Assembly (NCBI GenBank): GCA_947359465.1
Contig: OX375872.1
Coordinates: forward strand, 7,448,137 to 7,512,136
Direction: 5' to 3'
Source: Metellina segmentata
Taxonomy: Eukaryota > Arthropoda > Arachnida > Araneae > Tetragnathidae
DNA length: 64,000 nucleotides
The position numbers and the translations under genes were made by a program. Under the pieces are notes generated by a model. The model was not told the DNA's origin, did not search any database, and was given only the letters and a program-made list of their open reading frames with translations. This document shows positions 22,411 to 35,479 of the stretch, piece by piece (the stretch's first letter is position 1; every line of letters begins with the position of its first letter).

Positions 22411-24154
22411 GTGAAAGGCTCTCATCGGCCCAAGAGGGACGGCGATCGCGTGTTTTACGCTGTGACTTATCTACAAAAAGAATTCCTTCCGGTACAGTGG
22501 TTCATACGCATAGTAGCCAACGGTGAAAGGCTCTCATCTGCCCAAAAAGGGCGGCAAGGTAGCCGCCAGGCGGGGATCGCGTGTTATACGTTGTGAAATC
22601 TACAAAAAAAATTCCTTCCGGTACAGCAGTTTATACGCATAGTAGCCAACGGTGAAAGGCTCTCATCGGCCCAAGAGGGACGGCGATCGCGTGTTTTACG
22701 CTGTGACTTATCTACAAAAAGAATTCCTTCCGGTACAGTGGTTCATACGCATAGTAGCCAACGGAGAAAGGCTCTCATCGGCCCAAGAGGGACGGCGATC
22801 GCGTGTTTTACGCTGTGACTTATCTACAAAAAAATTCCTTTCGGTACAGTGGTTCATACGCATAGTAGGCAACGGTGAAAGGCTCTCATCGGCCAAGGTG
22901 GTTCGGCGAGGTAGCCGGCAGGCGGGGATCGCGTGTTATACGCTGTGAAATCTACAAAAAACATTAATTCCGGTACAGTAGTTTATACGCATAGTAGCCA
23001 ACGGTGAAAGGTTCTCATCGGCCGAAGAGGGACGACGATCGCGTGTTTTACGCTGTGACTTATCTACAAAAAATTTCCTTCCGGTGCAGTGGTTCATACG
23101 CATAGTAGCCAACGGTGAATGGCTCTCATCGGCCCAAGAAGGGCGGCAAGGTAGCCGGCAGGTGGGGATCGCGTGTTATACGCTGTGAAATCTACAAAAA
23201 ACATTCCTTCCGGTACAGTAGTTTATACGCATAGTAGCCAACGGTGAAAGGCTCTCATCGGCCCAAGAGGGACGGCGATCGCGTGTTTTACGCTGTGACT
23301 TATCTACAAAAAATTTCCTTCCGGTGCAGTGGTTCATACGCATAGTAGCCAACGGTGAAAGGCTCTCATCGGCCCAAGAGGGACGGCGATCGCGTGTTTT
23401 ACGCTGTGACTTATCTACAAAAAATTTCCTTCCGGTGCAGTGGTTCATACGCATAGTAGCCAACGGTGAATGGCTCTCATCGGCCCAAGAAGGGCGGCAA
23501 GGTAGCCGGCAGGCGGGGATCGCATGTTATACGCTGTGACTTATCTACAAAAAAATTTCCTTCCGGTACAGTGGTTTATACGCATAGCAGCCAACGGTGA
23601 AGGGCTCTCATCGGTCAAAGAGGGACGGCTATCGCGTGTTTTATGCTGTGACTTATCTACTAAAAAAATATCTTCCGGTACAGTGGTTCATACGCATAGT
23701 AGGCAACGGTGAAAGACTCTCATCGGCCCAAGTGGTTCGGCGAGGTAGCCGGCAGGCGGGGATCGCATGTTATACGCTGTGACTTATCTACAAAAAAAAT
23801 TCCTTCCGGTACAGTGGTTTATACCTATAGTAGCCAACTTCGAAAGGCTCTCATCGGCCCAAGATGGGCGGCAAGGTAGCCGGCAGGCGGGGATCGCGTG
23901 TTATACGCTGTGAAATCTACAAAAAACATTCCTTCCGGTACAGTAGTTTATACGCATAGTAGCTAACGGTGAAAGGCTCTCATCGGCCCAAGAGGGACGG
24001 TGATCTTGTGTTTTGCGCTGTGACTTATCTACAAAAAAAATTCCTTCCGGTACAGTGGTTCATACGCATAGTAGCCAACGGTGAAAAGCTCTCATCGGCC
24101 CAAGAAAGGTGGCAATGTAGCCGGCAGGCGGGGATCGCGTGTTATACGCTGTGA

Positions 24155-26640
24155 AATCTACAAAAAAAATTCGTTCCGGTACAGAGGTTTATACGCATAG
24201 TAGCCAACGGTGAAAGGCTCTCATCGGCCCAAGAGGGACGGCGATCGCGTGTTTTACGCTGTGACTTATCTACAAAAAGAATTCCTTCCGGTACAGTGGT
24301 TCATACGCATAGTAGCCAACGGTGAAAGGCTCTCATCTGCCCAAAAAGGGCGGCAAGGTAGCCGCCAGGCGGGGATCGCGTGTTATACGTTGTGAAATCT
24401 ACAAAAAAAATTCCTTCCGGTACAGCAGTTTATACGCATAGTAGCCAACGGTGAAAGGCTCTCATCGGCCCAAGAGGGACGGCGATCGCGTGTTTTACGC
24501 TGTGACTTATCTACAAAAAGAATTCCTTCCGGTACAGTGGTTCATACGCATAGTAGCCAACGGTGAAAGGCTCTCATCTGCCCAAAAAGGGCGGCAAGGT
24601 AGCCGCCAGGCGGGGATCGCGTGTTATACGTTGTGAAATCTACAAAAAAAATTCCTTCCGGTACAGCAGTTTATACGCATAGTAGCCAACGGTGAAAGGC
24701 TCTCATCGGCCCAAGAGGGACGGCGATCGCGTGTTTTACGCTGTGACTTATCTACAAAAAGAATTCCTTCCGGTACAGTGGTTCATACGCATAGTAGCCA
24801 ACGGTGAAAGGCTCTCATCTGCCCAAAAAGGGCGGCAAGGTAGCCGCCAGGCGGGGATCGCGTGTTATACGTTGTGAAATCTACAAAAAAAATTCCTTCC
24901 GGTACAGCAGTTTATACGCATAGTAGCCAACGGTGAAAGGCTCTCATCGGCCCAAGAGGGACGGCGATCGCGTGTTTTACGCTGTGACTTATCTACAAAA
25001 AGAATTCCTTCCGGTACAGTGGTTCATACGCATAGTAGCCAACGGTGAAAGGCTCTCATCTGCCCAAAAAGGGCGGCAAGGTAGCCGGCAGGCGGGGATC
25101 GCGTGTTGTACGTTGTGAAATCTACAAAAAAAATTCCTTCCGGTACAGTAGTTTATACGCATAGTAGCAACGGTGAAAGGCTCTCATCGGCCCAAGAGGG
25201 ACGGCGATCGCGTGTTTTACGCTGTGACTTATCTACAAAAAGAATTCCTTCCGGTACAGTGGTTCATACGCATAGTAGCCAACGGTGAAAGGCTCTCATC
25301 TGCCCAAAAAGGGCGGCAAGGTAGCCGGCAGGCGGGGATCGCGTGTTGTACGTTGTGAAATCTACAAAAAAAATTCCTTCCGGTACAGTAGTTTATACGC
25401 ATAGTAGCAGACGGTGAAAGGCTCTCATCGGCCCAAGAGGGACGGCGATCGCGTGTTTTACGCTGTGACTTATCTACAAAAAGAATTCCTTCCGGTACAG
25501 TGGTTCATACGCATAGTAGCCAACGGTGAAAGGCTCTCATCTGCCCAAAAAGGGCGGCAAGGTAGCCGGCAGGCGGGGATCGCGTGTTATACGTTGGGAA
25601 ATCTACAAAAAAAATTCCTTCCGGTACAGTAGTTTATACGCATAGTAGCAGACGGTGAAAGGCTCTCATCGGCCCAAGAGGGACGGCGATCGCGTGTTTT
25701 ACGCTGTGACTTATCTACAAAAAGAATTCCTTCCGGTACAGTGGTTCATACGCATAGTAGCCAACGGTGAAAGGCTCTCATCTGCCCAAAAAGGGCGGCA
25801 AGGTAGCCGGCAGGCGGGGATCGCGTGTTGTACGTTGTGAAATCTACAAAAAAAATTCCTTCCGGTACAGTAGTTTATACGCATAGTAGCAGACGGTGAA
25901 AGGCTCTCATCGGCCCAAGAGGGACGGCGATCGCGTGTTTTACGCTGTGACTTATCTACAAAAAGAATTCCTTCCGGTACAGTGGTTCATACGCATAGTA
26001 GCCAACGGTGAAAGGCTCTCATCTGCCCAAAAAGGGCGGCAAGGTAGCCGGCAGGCGGGGATCGCGTGTTGTACGTTGTGAAATCTACAAAAAAAATTCC
26101 TTCCGGTACAGTAGTTTATACGCATAGTAGCCAACGGTGAAAGGCTCTCATCGGCCCAAGAGGGACGGCGATCGCGTGTTTTACGCTGTGACTTATCTAC
26201 AAAAAGAATTCCTTCCGGTACAGTGGTTCATACGCATAGTAGCCAACGGTGAAAGGCTCTCATCTGCCCAAAAAGGGCGGCAAGGTAGCCGGCAGGCGGG
26301 GATCGCGTGTTATACGTTGGGAAATCTACAAAAAAAATTCCTTCCGGTACAGTAGTTTATACGCATAGTAGCAGACGGTGAAAGGCTCTCATCGGCCCAA
26401 GAGGGACGGCGATCGCGTGTTTTACGCTGTGACTTATCTACAAAAAGAATTCCTTCCGGTACAGTGGTTCATACGCATAGTAGCCAACGGTGAAAGGCTC
26501 TCATCTGCCCAAAAAGGGCGGCAAGGTAGCCGGCAGGCGGGGATCGCGTGTTGTACGTTGTGAAATCTACAAAAAAAATTCCTTCCGGTACAGTAGTTTA
26601 TACGCATAGTAGCCAACTTTGAAAGGCTCTCATCGGCCCA
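24155..26640. repeat. 241-bp higher-order repeat block
   Basis: The same landmark falls at 24210, 24451, 24692, 24933, 25173, 25414, 25655, 25896, 26137 and 26378. Spacing is 241, once 240. Each unit is one 112-bp plus one 129-bp monomer. The block from 25896 recurs 1934 bp downstream (26137 with 28071; 26378 with 28312). Confidence 0.92.
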
Positions 26641-29600
26641 AGAGGGACGGCGATCGCGTGTTATACACTGTGACTTATCTACAAAAATAATTCCTTCCGG
26701 TACAGTGGTTTATACGCATAGTAACCAACGGTGAAAGGCTCTCATCGGCCGAAGAGGGACGACGATCGCGTGTTATACGCTGTGACTTATCTACAAAAAT
26801 AATTCCTTCCGGTACAGTGGTTTATACGCATAGTAGCCAACGGTGAAATGCTCTCATAGGCCCAAGTGGGGCGGCGAGGTAGCCGGCAGACGGGGATCGC
26901 GTGTTAAACGCTGTGACTTATCTACAAAAAAAATTCCTTCCGGTACAGTGGTTTATATGCATAGTAGCCAACGGTGAAAGGCTCTCATTGGCCCAAGAAG
27001 GTCAGCAAGGTAGCCGGCAGGCGGGGATCGCGTGTTATACGCTGTGAAATCTACAAAAAAAATTCCTTCCGGTACAGTAGTTTATACGCATAGTAGCCAA
27101 CTTTGAAAGGCTCTCATCGGCCCAAGAGGGACGGCGATCGTGTGTTTTACGCTGTGACTTATCTACAAAAATAATTCCTTCCGGTACAGTGGTTTATACG
27201 CATAGTAACCAACGGTGAAAGGCTCTCATCGGCCGAAGAGGGACGACGATCGCGTGTTATACGCTGTGACTTATCTACAAAAATAATTCCTTCCGGTACA
27301 GTGGTTTATACGCATAGTAGCCAACGGTGAAAGGCTCTCATAGGCCCAAGTGGGGCGGCGAGGTAGCCGGCAGGCGGTGATCGTGTGTTAAACGCTGTGA
27401 CTTATCTACAAAAAGAATTCCTTCCGGTACAGTGGTTCATACGCATAGTAGCCAACGGTGAAAGGCTCTCATCTGCCCAAAAAGGGCGCCAAGGTACCCG
27501 GCAGGCGGGGATCGCGTGTTATACTTTTTGAAATCTACAAAAAAAAAATTCCTTCCGGTACAGTAGTTTATACGCATAGTAGCCAACGGTGAAAGGCTCT
27601 CATCGGCCCAAGAGGGACGGCGATCGCGTGTTTTACGCTGTGACTTATCTACAAAAAGAATTCCTTCCGGTACAGTGGTTCATACGCATAGTAGCCAACG
27701 GTGAAAGGCTCTCATATGCCCAAAAAGGGCGGCAAGGTAGCCGGCAGGCGGGGATCGCGTGTTATACGTTGGGAAGTCTACAAAAAAAATTCCTTCCGGT
27801 ACAGTGGTTCATACGCATAGTAGCAGACGGTGAAAGGCTCTCATCGGCCCAAGAGGGACGGCGATCGCGTGTTTTACGCTGTGACTTATCTACAAAAAGA
27901 ATTCCTTCCGGTACAGTGGTTCATACGCATAGTAGCCAACGGTGAAAGGCTCTCATCTGCCCAAAAAGGGCGGCAAGGTAGCCGGCAGGCGGGGATCGCG
28001 TGTTGTACGTTGTGAAATCTACAAAAAAAATTCCTTCCGGTACAGTAGTTTATACGCATAGTAGCCAACGGTGAAAGGCTCTCATCGGCCCAAGAGGGAC
28101 GGCGATCGCGTGTTTTACGCTGTGACTTATCTACAAAAAGAATTCCTTCCGGTACAGTGGTTCATACGCATAGTAGCCAACGGTGAAAGGCTCTCATCTG
28201 CCCAAAAAGGGCGGCAAGGTAGCCGGCAGGCGGGGATCGCGTGTTATACGTTGGGAAATCTACAAAAAAAATTCCTTCCGGTACAGTAGTTTATACGCAT
28301 AGTAGCAGACGGTGAAAGGCTCTCATCGGCCCAAGAGGGACGGCGATCGCGTGTTTTACGCTGTGACTTATCTACAAAAAGAATTCCTTCCGGTACAGTG
28401 GTTCATACGCATAGTAGCCAACGGTGAAAGGCTCTCATCTGCCCAAAAAGGGCGGCAAGGTAGCCGGCAGGCGGGGATCGCGTGTTGTACGTTGTGAAAT
28501 CTACAAAAAAAATTCCTTCCGGTACAGTAGTTTATACGCATAGTAGCCAACTTTGAAAGGCTCTCATCGGCCCAAGAGGGACGGCGATCGCGTGTTATAC
28601 ACTGTGACTTATCTACAAAAATAATTCCTTCCGGTACAGTGGTTTATACGCATAGTAACCAACGGTGAAAGGCTCTCATCGGCCGAAGAGGGACGACGAT
28701 CGCGTGTTATACGCTGTGACTTATCTACAAAAATAATTCCTTCCGGTACAGTGGTTTATACGCATAGTAGCCAACGGTGAAATGCTCTCATAGGCCCAAG
28801 TGGGGCGGCGAGGTAGCCGGCAGACGGGGATCGCGTGTTATACGCTGTGAAATCTACAAAAAAAATTCCTTCCGGTACAGTAGTTTATACGCATAGTAGC
28901 CAACTTTGAAAGGCTCTCATCGGCCCAAGAGGGACGGCGATCGTGTGTTTTACGCTGTGACTTATCTACAAAAATAATTCCTTCCGGTACAGTGGTTTAT
29001 ACGCATAGTAACCAACGGTGAAAGGCTCTCATCGGCCGAAGAGGGACGACGATCGCGTGTTATACGCTGTGACTTATCTACAAAAATAATTCCTTCCGGT
29101 ACAGTGGTTTATACGCATAGTAGCCAACGGTGAAAGGCTCTCATAGGCCCAAGTGGGGCGGCGAGGTAGCCGGCAGGCGGTGATCGTGTGTTAAACGCTG
29201 TGACTTATCTACAAAAAGAATTCCTTCCGGTACAGTGGTTCATACGCATAGTAGCCAACGGTGAAAGGCTCTCATCTGCCCAAAAAGGGCGCCAAGGTAC
29301 CCGGCAGGCGGGGATCGCGTGTTATACTTTTTGAAATCTACAAAAAAAAATTCCTTCCGGTACAGTAGTTTATACGCATAGTAGCCAACGGTGAAAGGCT
29401 CTCATCGGCCCAAGAGGGACGGCGATCGCGTGTTTTACGCTGTGACTTATCTACAAAAAGAATTCCTTCCGGTACAGTGGTTCATACGCATAGTAGCCAA
29501 CGGTGAAAGGCTCTCATATGCCCAAAAAGGGCGGCAAGGTAGCCGGCAGGCGGGGATCGCGTGTTATACGTTGGGAAGTCTACAAAAAAAATTCCTTCCG

Positions 29601-30619
29601 GTACAGTGGTTCATACGCATAGTAGCCAACGGTGAAAGGCTCTCATCTGCCCAAAAAGGGCGCCAAGGTACCCGGCAGGCGGGGATCGCGTGTTATACTT
29701 TTTGAAATCTACAAAAAAAAAATTCCTTCCGGTACAGTAGTTTATACGCATAGTAGCCAACGGTGAAAGGCTCTCATCGGCCCAAGAGGGACGGCGATCG
29801 CGTGTTTTACGCTGTGACTTATCTACAAAAAGAATTCCTTCCGGTACAGTGGTTCATACGCATAGTAGCCAACGGTGAAAGGCCCTCATCTGGTCAAAAA
29901 GGGCGGCAAGGTAGCCGGCAGGCGGGGATCGCGTGTTATACGTTGTGAAATCTACAAAAAAAAAATTCCTTCCGGTACAGTAGTTTATACGCATAGTAGC
30001 AAACGGTGAAAGGCTCTCATCGGCCCAAGTAGGACGGCGATCGCGTGTTTTACGCTGTGACTTATCTACAAAAAGAATTCCTTCCGGTACAGTGGTTCAT
30101 ACGCATAGTAGCCAACGGTGAAAGGCTCTCATCTGCCCAAAAAGGGCGGCAAGGTAGCCGGCAGGCGGGGATCGCGTGTTATACGTTGTGAAATCTACAA
30201 AAAAAATTCCTTCCGGTACAGTAGTTTATACGCATAGTAGCCAACGGTGAAAGGCTCTCATCGGCCCAAGAGGGACGGCGATCGCGTGTTTTACGCTGTG
30301 ACTTATCTACAAAAAGAATTCCTTCCGGTACCGTGGTTCATACGCATAGTAGCCAACGGTGAAAGGCTCTCATCTGCCCAAAAAGGGCGGCAAGGTAGCC
30401 GGCAGGCGGGGATCGCGTGTTATACGTTGTGAAATCTACAAAAAAAATTCCTTCCGGTACAGTAGTTTATACGCATAGTAGCCAACTTTGAAAGGCTCTC
30501 ATCGGCCCAAGAGGGACGGCGATCGCGTGTTATACACTGTGACTTATCTACAAATATAATTCCTTCCGGTACAGTGGTTTATACGCATACACTGTAAAAA
30601 TTATCCGTTTCTTTTACGG

Positions 30620-31184
30620 ACTTTTCCCGTATATTTGACGGTTTAAAGCTGTTTTGTTGACAAAACGGTTTTTTACCGTTTTTGACTCTAGTCATATATA
30701 CGGTTTAAAACCGTCAGTTCAAATTCTAGTTCTCGTCATTACGGTATTGCTTTGCGTACGATAACTTTGCCTTTTCTTAAATCATTTTAAGATTATTTTC
30801 TACACTTGCTCTTATTTTTCAGCAATTATTTTATGGTTTTGAACATTGTGTAAATAAAAGTGCGATTCGACTTTTATTTAAGCTTTTCGTTATTCATCCG
30901 TTGGCAACCAGGTCGTATGTTTATTCGGCGCCATTTTTGATCTACGAGTGCTCAAATAGTTTCAACTCTAATTATCAGGTGAGCTTTTATTTACTTTCCA
31001 TGCTTATTTTGTTAATTTTTAGAAATTAGATTCTTACCGTAATGCCTGTGTTTAAATGTGAACTCTGTAATTTCTAAACAAAATTAATCAAACCCTATGT
31101 TGTCCTCTGGAATTTGCATCGAAATGTTCACGGAGTAACATTCCCTTGTGGTGCTCAGTCTTGTCATCTCCGTTTTAAAAACTA
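30620..31184. other. Left subterminal region of the 6645-bp transposon
   Basis: Contains the short inverted phrase 'acaaaacggttttttaccgt' and further 'acggtttaaaaccgt' near 30645-30720. No coding domain was seen. Confidence 0.5.
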
Positions 31185-31349
31185 CAGGGTGTCCTAAAAG
31201 TTCCCGTACACCAACTTTGAAAATAATTATTGCCCGTGGTTTTTTTAATTTATAAATTTTATCGGCTCTGTAATTTTTATCGTTTCATTTTCTTTGCACT
31301 CTAGTTGTGCGATAATAAAGTTCCACGTCATTTTGTTCTTCATTGCAAG

Positions 31350-31490
31350 ATGAATTTATCACGCATTCAGAGAATTGCGCTGTTTTAAACTTATTTTGAA
31401 TGCAAAGAATTTTAGCGACATAAATATCCAAGTGAATGCAATACCGAGTAAATATGGATCATTCTGAAATTAAATAGAAATTTGACAGTC
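31350..31490 (+). pseudogene. Mariner transposase, N-terminal fragment
   Basis: The ATG at 31350 starts 'MNLSRIQRIALF', then a stop, then 'TYFECKEF'. This resembles the first helix-turn-helix of the same mariner/Tc1 group as the C-terminal piece. It has several stops and is followed by unrelated sequence from about 31500. Confidence 0.6.
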
Positions 31491-31739
31491 AAAACTTTTT
31501 TGAAAAATAAAATTAAAGTTTTAGAATTTATTTTATGTATTTATGTCTGTCATGTTAGTGCAATAAAGTTGTGCAACTGAAACAGGTCAAGAAAATATTT
31601 TAAGCAAATTAAAGCCAATTTTTTATTTTCTTAAAACGTGGAGGTGACAAGATGTTTCAGTTTCATCTAACACAATGTAATATCTTCAGGTATTTAATCA
31701 AAAATGTACTATTCATGAGTATTCATTGTCAGTTGTTTT

Positions 31740-32852
31740 AAAATGGCCATAGCCTCATCTTGAACTGTTGCTTCACATTCTTCATAGGAAACAAATTTGT
31801 TTTTAGTGTCATGTCATCTTGACATGAAGCGGATCTGGTAAGAAACTTCAAAACATTCAGTGACATTTGCCACATAATAGCAAACACTCTTTCTACCAAA
31901 TACTTTGACAATTATATATTCATTAAATGCATTTGAGTCGGGTCGCAAAGATTCAGACAATGAGCAGAATGGCAGAACATTACAATTTTCACTATTTTCA
32001 ATTTATCTATGTAATGTGATTTGGTCATGTGAATCTCTGAAATGCACACGTTGTATCTCCCAAAATCAACATGTATCGGTATCTCATCTGTTCCAAGGTT
32101 ATCTTTAGGTTGAAAATTGACTTGTATTGACGGGACTATATTGCAAACATGCTTCATGAAGTAAGGAAGCATATCATTAAATTTATTAACTAGCGCTTTG
32201 ACTTCTATTTCAACTTTTGATTTAACCACTTTCTTAGCTAACTTTTTTTTATATTTATTTAACTGTAAACTTCTTCCCTCTTCCATTGCTCAACACATGT
32301 AATCACAATTTCAAAATAATTTGTCTCTACGTGTTTGTTAATGCACTTCTTTCCAGACATTCTTCTTCACTTTTTACTACATCCTGACAGCAGAGATTTA
32401 ACCATCTGATCTAAATCATTGTAATTAAGAACTTTAAGGCTTTTTAATTTGTCAAAAGTTAGCAACATTTTCATGCTTTTCACATGCACATGTTTCTTAC
32501 ATCAGGTTGCAATACCCAACAGCTTCATCTGGGTTAACTACTTCACTCTGTTTGGTGGAATATTAATTTATTTTATATTCAAACAAGATTTTCTTGTCTT
32601 TTCAACCCATTTTTTTGCTGAGCCCTCTTTTGTGTCGGCAAGTACTGAAATACCTTTTATTTGTCCTATTATATTGCTCCTGCTCCTTCCTTTTAAATTC
32701 ATCATACAGTTCTGGATCATTTTTAATTCTATTTCTTTTTTGCTAAGACTCCTTCCAGACTTCATTAATTTGATTATATCAGATTTCTTAGACATGGTAC
32801 CAACTAGGCCAGATTGACATGATACCAACTGGTACCATGTCAGAAACAACAA
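31740..32852 (-). pseudogene. Relic of an unnamed transposase-like gene
   Basis: Two minus-strand frames (32568-32852 and 31912-32286) read in order. The first is basic and helical ('KSGRSLSKKEIELKM', 'KGRSRSNIIGQIKG'). The second has 'FMKHVCNIV' then 'EIPIHVDFGRYNVC'. I recall a widespread arthropod repeat-associated protein family with an 'HIDFSENY' motif in the same context, and this looks like a decayed member. That is recollection, not a search. It lies inside the mariner, between its N- and C-terminal pieces. Confidence 0.4.
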
Positions 32853-33929
32853 AGAGAATTTCAGTCATGAGGATACTTAAATTATCTCTCAACTCAATGC
32901 CATATTTTTAAAGAAAAATTAAAAGAATTTATCAGCATACATAATCAGACCCAAAGTTACAAGTGTTCAAACATTGTAAATCAAATAAAGCTGGTATGCT
33001 TTATTCTACAGGTTCAAGTCAGTACTGGTTAGAGAAAAGACAATTGGACTGCTTATTTGTTTACCCAAGATTGTTCTTACTTTAATAAATAACCATTTAT
33101 AATCACTATTTTACCATATCATTGTACAAATTCCTGATAAGAAATATTTGTTCACCTCCATGGATGACTGTCACCTCCATGTTGGAACTTAGCCATGGAG
33201 GTGAAATTTCAATGGTTGGACCACATTTATGCCTAACCTAAAACAATCCCAGCCACGTGCTTTGATTTCCAGATTATTTTGTACATTTTCTAACTATCTG
33301 TTGAAATAAGTTCAGCAATAAATGAAAATATATTAAGTTAAAAAATGCCATGGTAGTGACATTGTTAAAAGAACTCACAAGTTTTCTTAGTACAAATATA
33401 AGAAACAGACAAAATCATACTTGCTATTGAGTCAAAGATATCTTACAGTAAAGATGGCTCATTAGAGCTTCTTTTAATTACACTTTCAGACATGTACTGC
33501 CTTCTAGTAGACTTTTTTAAAGGTTATTTAGTTTTTATGCAGAGCCGACAAAAATAGTAGGGACAAAATAATTTACTGATTTTTCAACATTAAATTTAAT
33601 AAAAAATATAATAATTTCTGGTGCAATGAAATGAAAACTATTATCAATGAAACTATTAATATTAAATACAGCTATTAAATAAAGGAATTTTTATACTTTT
33701 TAAGTTTCAAATATATTTCTTAACCTAGAAATAGGGTTAGGGACAGCCATGAAGGTGATATTTTCCTTGTTTAATTCACTTTTTTAAGTATAAATGTGCG
33801 AATATTTATTCACTTGAAGATATCTGATGAAAATATACCTCAATTATGATCTATTACTATTGTATAAAAATCAATTGACACATGAAATTCATAAAAAAAA
33901 AATACATGGGACTCAAATTTCCACTTAAT

Positions 33930-34321
33930 TTCAGAATGACCCAGATACAGTATATCAACTTATCCAACAATTTTTTGGAATATTAGAAGTGCCTGAACAA
34001 GACTCTTGGTTCCAACAAGACGTTGTAACCTGCCATACAAGTTATGACACCATGGGCATGCTTCAAGATTTTTTTGGCGATCGACTCATCTCAAGAAACC
34101 ATTGGCAACCTCGTTCCGTGATCTGCACATTCCTGACTTTTTTTCTGTGGGGATATTTAAAGAACAAAGTTTATGAAGATAATCACCAAACAATAGGTGA
34201 TCTGAAAATTGCCATTATACAAAGGATACAAGAAGTCACTCCCAGCATTTTGAAAGGTGTTTCTAAAAATATGTGTAAACTACTTCAGCTTTGCCGCCCA
34301 AGAAAATTGCAGAAATTTTGA
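33930..34321 (+). pseudogene. Mariner transposase, C-terminal fragment
   Basis: 'SWFQQDVVTCHTSYDT' (near 34005) contains the second catalytic D of the family, and 'FFLWGYLKNKVYEDN' (near 34142) lies where the last catalytic residue region ends. The proline-rich block that normally precedes FFLWGYLK is mutated ('PRSVICTFLT'), so the third acidic residue appears lost. The frame ends with a stop at 34319-34321, about 140 bp from the right terminus. Confidence 0.8.
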
Positions 34322-34670
34322 ACATTTGCTATAAATGTAGGTCCAAATTTTTTTCGTTTATAAGTGCTTTTCACCATTAACATAAAAATATTTGTTTTAA
34401 AGTTTGTTGATTTTGTATAGTAAATTCATGAATCGTCAGTACAGGAACTTTTAGGACACCCTGTACAATTCATGTTTTTCAAGATCATAAATTTGTCAAA
34501 GAAATGTGAAGAATTGAAGGCACTGTAATTGTGACAATTGTAAATTGCAGTTTAAGTACATGCGAGAACATTACTTTAACTGATTTGTCGCAGTTAATTT
34601 CTCACATGACATTTATAAAAAAAGGGTTGGGTGCTATAGTGTTTGATTGTATTTTTTAAATTAGCTTTAA

Positions 34671-35475
34671 CCCTTAACTGCTGTGTCACAAACCGTCTCG
34701 TAACTAGTGTGGAGGGGTCTCTCAGACCTCGCTCACTAAAGTGTGTATAAAGTTAATGAATATATATTAATGAAAGATTCTTTAGATAATTATTATTTAT
34801 ACATTTTAAATTTAGATAATTCAATTCTTAACATGAAATATATTTTATATTACTATACAAGTAAAGTAGATTCCATGTCTCTTCAGGCTCAGCTTTCGGA
34901 AATAATTTTGCAGGACATTTCAACCCTGGAAACTAAAACTATGTTGTAGTTTGGTGTTCTAATGGCACGATTAGGTCCCCCCCCCATCCCATTTGAAGTT
35001 ATTTTTTCCGTAGAAATATTCTTGTGAAGACGCACTTGAAATGTCTTCATCTGCATAAATTTCCGAATCCGTTTCATGTTTGCTTTCAATAGTATCCGAA
35101 ATTTCACTGTCCCAGTACTCTATTTCCGACCAATTATCAACAATATCCTGAATTTCTTTTTGTGCTAGTTACAGAGGTAGTTTCTTAGTAAAGTTTGTTA
35201 CCATTTTAGACTCAGCTGAAATTCCATACTCAAACTTAGACTATTTCATTCAGCAAGAACAGTAACGCAAATGCTGTGAAGGGTCTAAGAGACCGTGCGG
35301 GAAATGCAAATAGTGTGAAATACGAAATAGTTGGGACAGCCAAACCAGTGTTGGAATGTGGCTTCTCTTGGACGTAGTAGGAAGGTACTGAATAGGACAT
35401 TGACCAATATTCACTTTGAGAGGTGGAAACGACCTGTCACTCGGAGTCTGTGAGACCCATGACAGCAGTTAAAAG
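34671..35475 (-). mobile_element. Internally deleted piggyBac-like element, 805 bp
   Basis: The ends are inverted copies (left CCCTTAACTGCTGTGTCAC; right ends ATGACAGCAGTTAAAAG), each flanked by TTAA (34667-34670 and 35476-35479). The TTAA target, the terminal sequence and the transposase fragment together identify the superfamily. Confidence 0.85.
34984..35163 (-). pseudogene. piggyBac-like transposase, N-terminal fragment
   Basis: On the minus strand a frame reads 'NWSEIEYWDSEISDTIESK', then an acidic stretch with many E and D, then 'YFYGKNNFKWDG'. An acidic N-terminus ending in a GKN-x-x-KW motif is characteristic of the start of piggyBac (DDE_Tnp_1_7) transposases. The catalytic domain is absent. 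Confidence 0.75.
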
Positions 35476-35479
35476 TTAA

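Larger units (their letters stand above)
16940..30589. repeat. Satellite array, part 1
   Basis: About 13.65 kb of head-to-tail monomers. Type A is about 112 bp; type B is about 129 bp and carries an extra 'ggtagccggcaggcgg' and the variant 'tgaaatct'. Conserved phrases are 'attccttccggtacagtgg', 'atacgcatagtagccaacgg', 'aaggctctcatcggcccaag' and 'gcgatcgcgtgttttacgc'. In 24155-26640 the A and B monomers alternate strictly, giving a 241-bp higher-order unit. The first monomers (16980-17200) are diverged, as at a true array edge. The many short frames arise from the repeat and are not genes. Confidence 0.95.
31185..34463 (+). mobile_element. Mariner-type element, enlarged by an internal insertion
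   Basis: Inverted termini CAGGGTGTCCTAAAAGTTCC (31185) and its inverted partner ending GGACACCCTG (34463) lie between TA dinucleotides (31183-31184 and 34464-34465). Transposase pieces lie at both ends. The roughly 2.4 kb between them is foreign, explaining a length well above the usual 1.3 kb. Confidence 0.85.

Noticed and set aside
31912..32108. Plus-strand frame over the HVDF relic
   Set aside because: It is antisense to the more protein-like minus-strand frame and compositionally a shadow.
33910..33950. Splice acceptor ('cttaatttcag') before the mariner C-terminal piece
   Set aside because: There is no matching donor or conserved exon structure. A pyrimidine-poor AG in AT-rich DNA is expected by chance.
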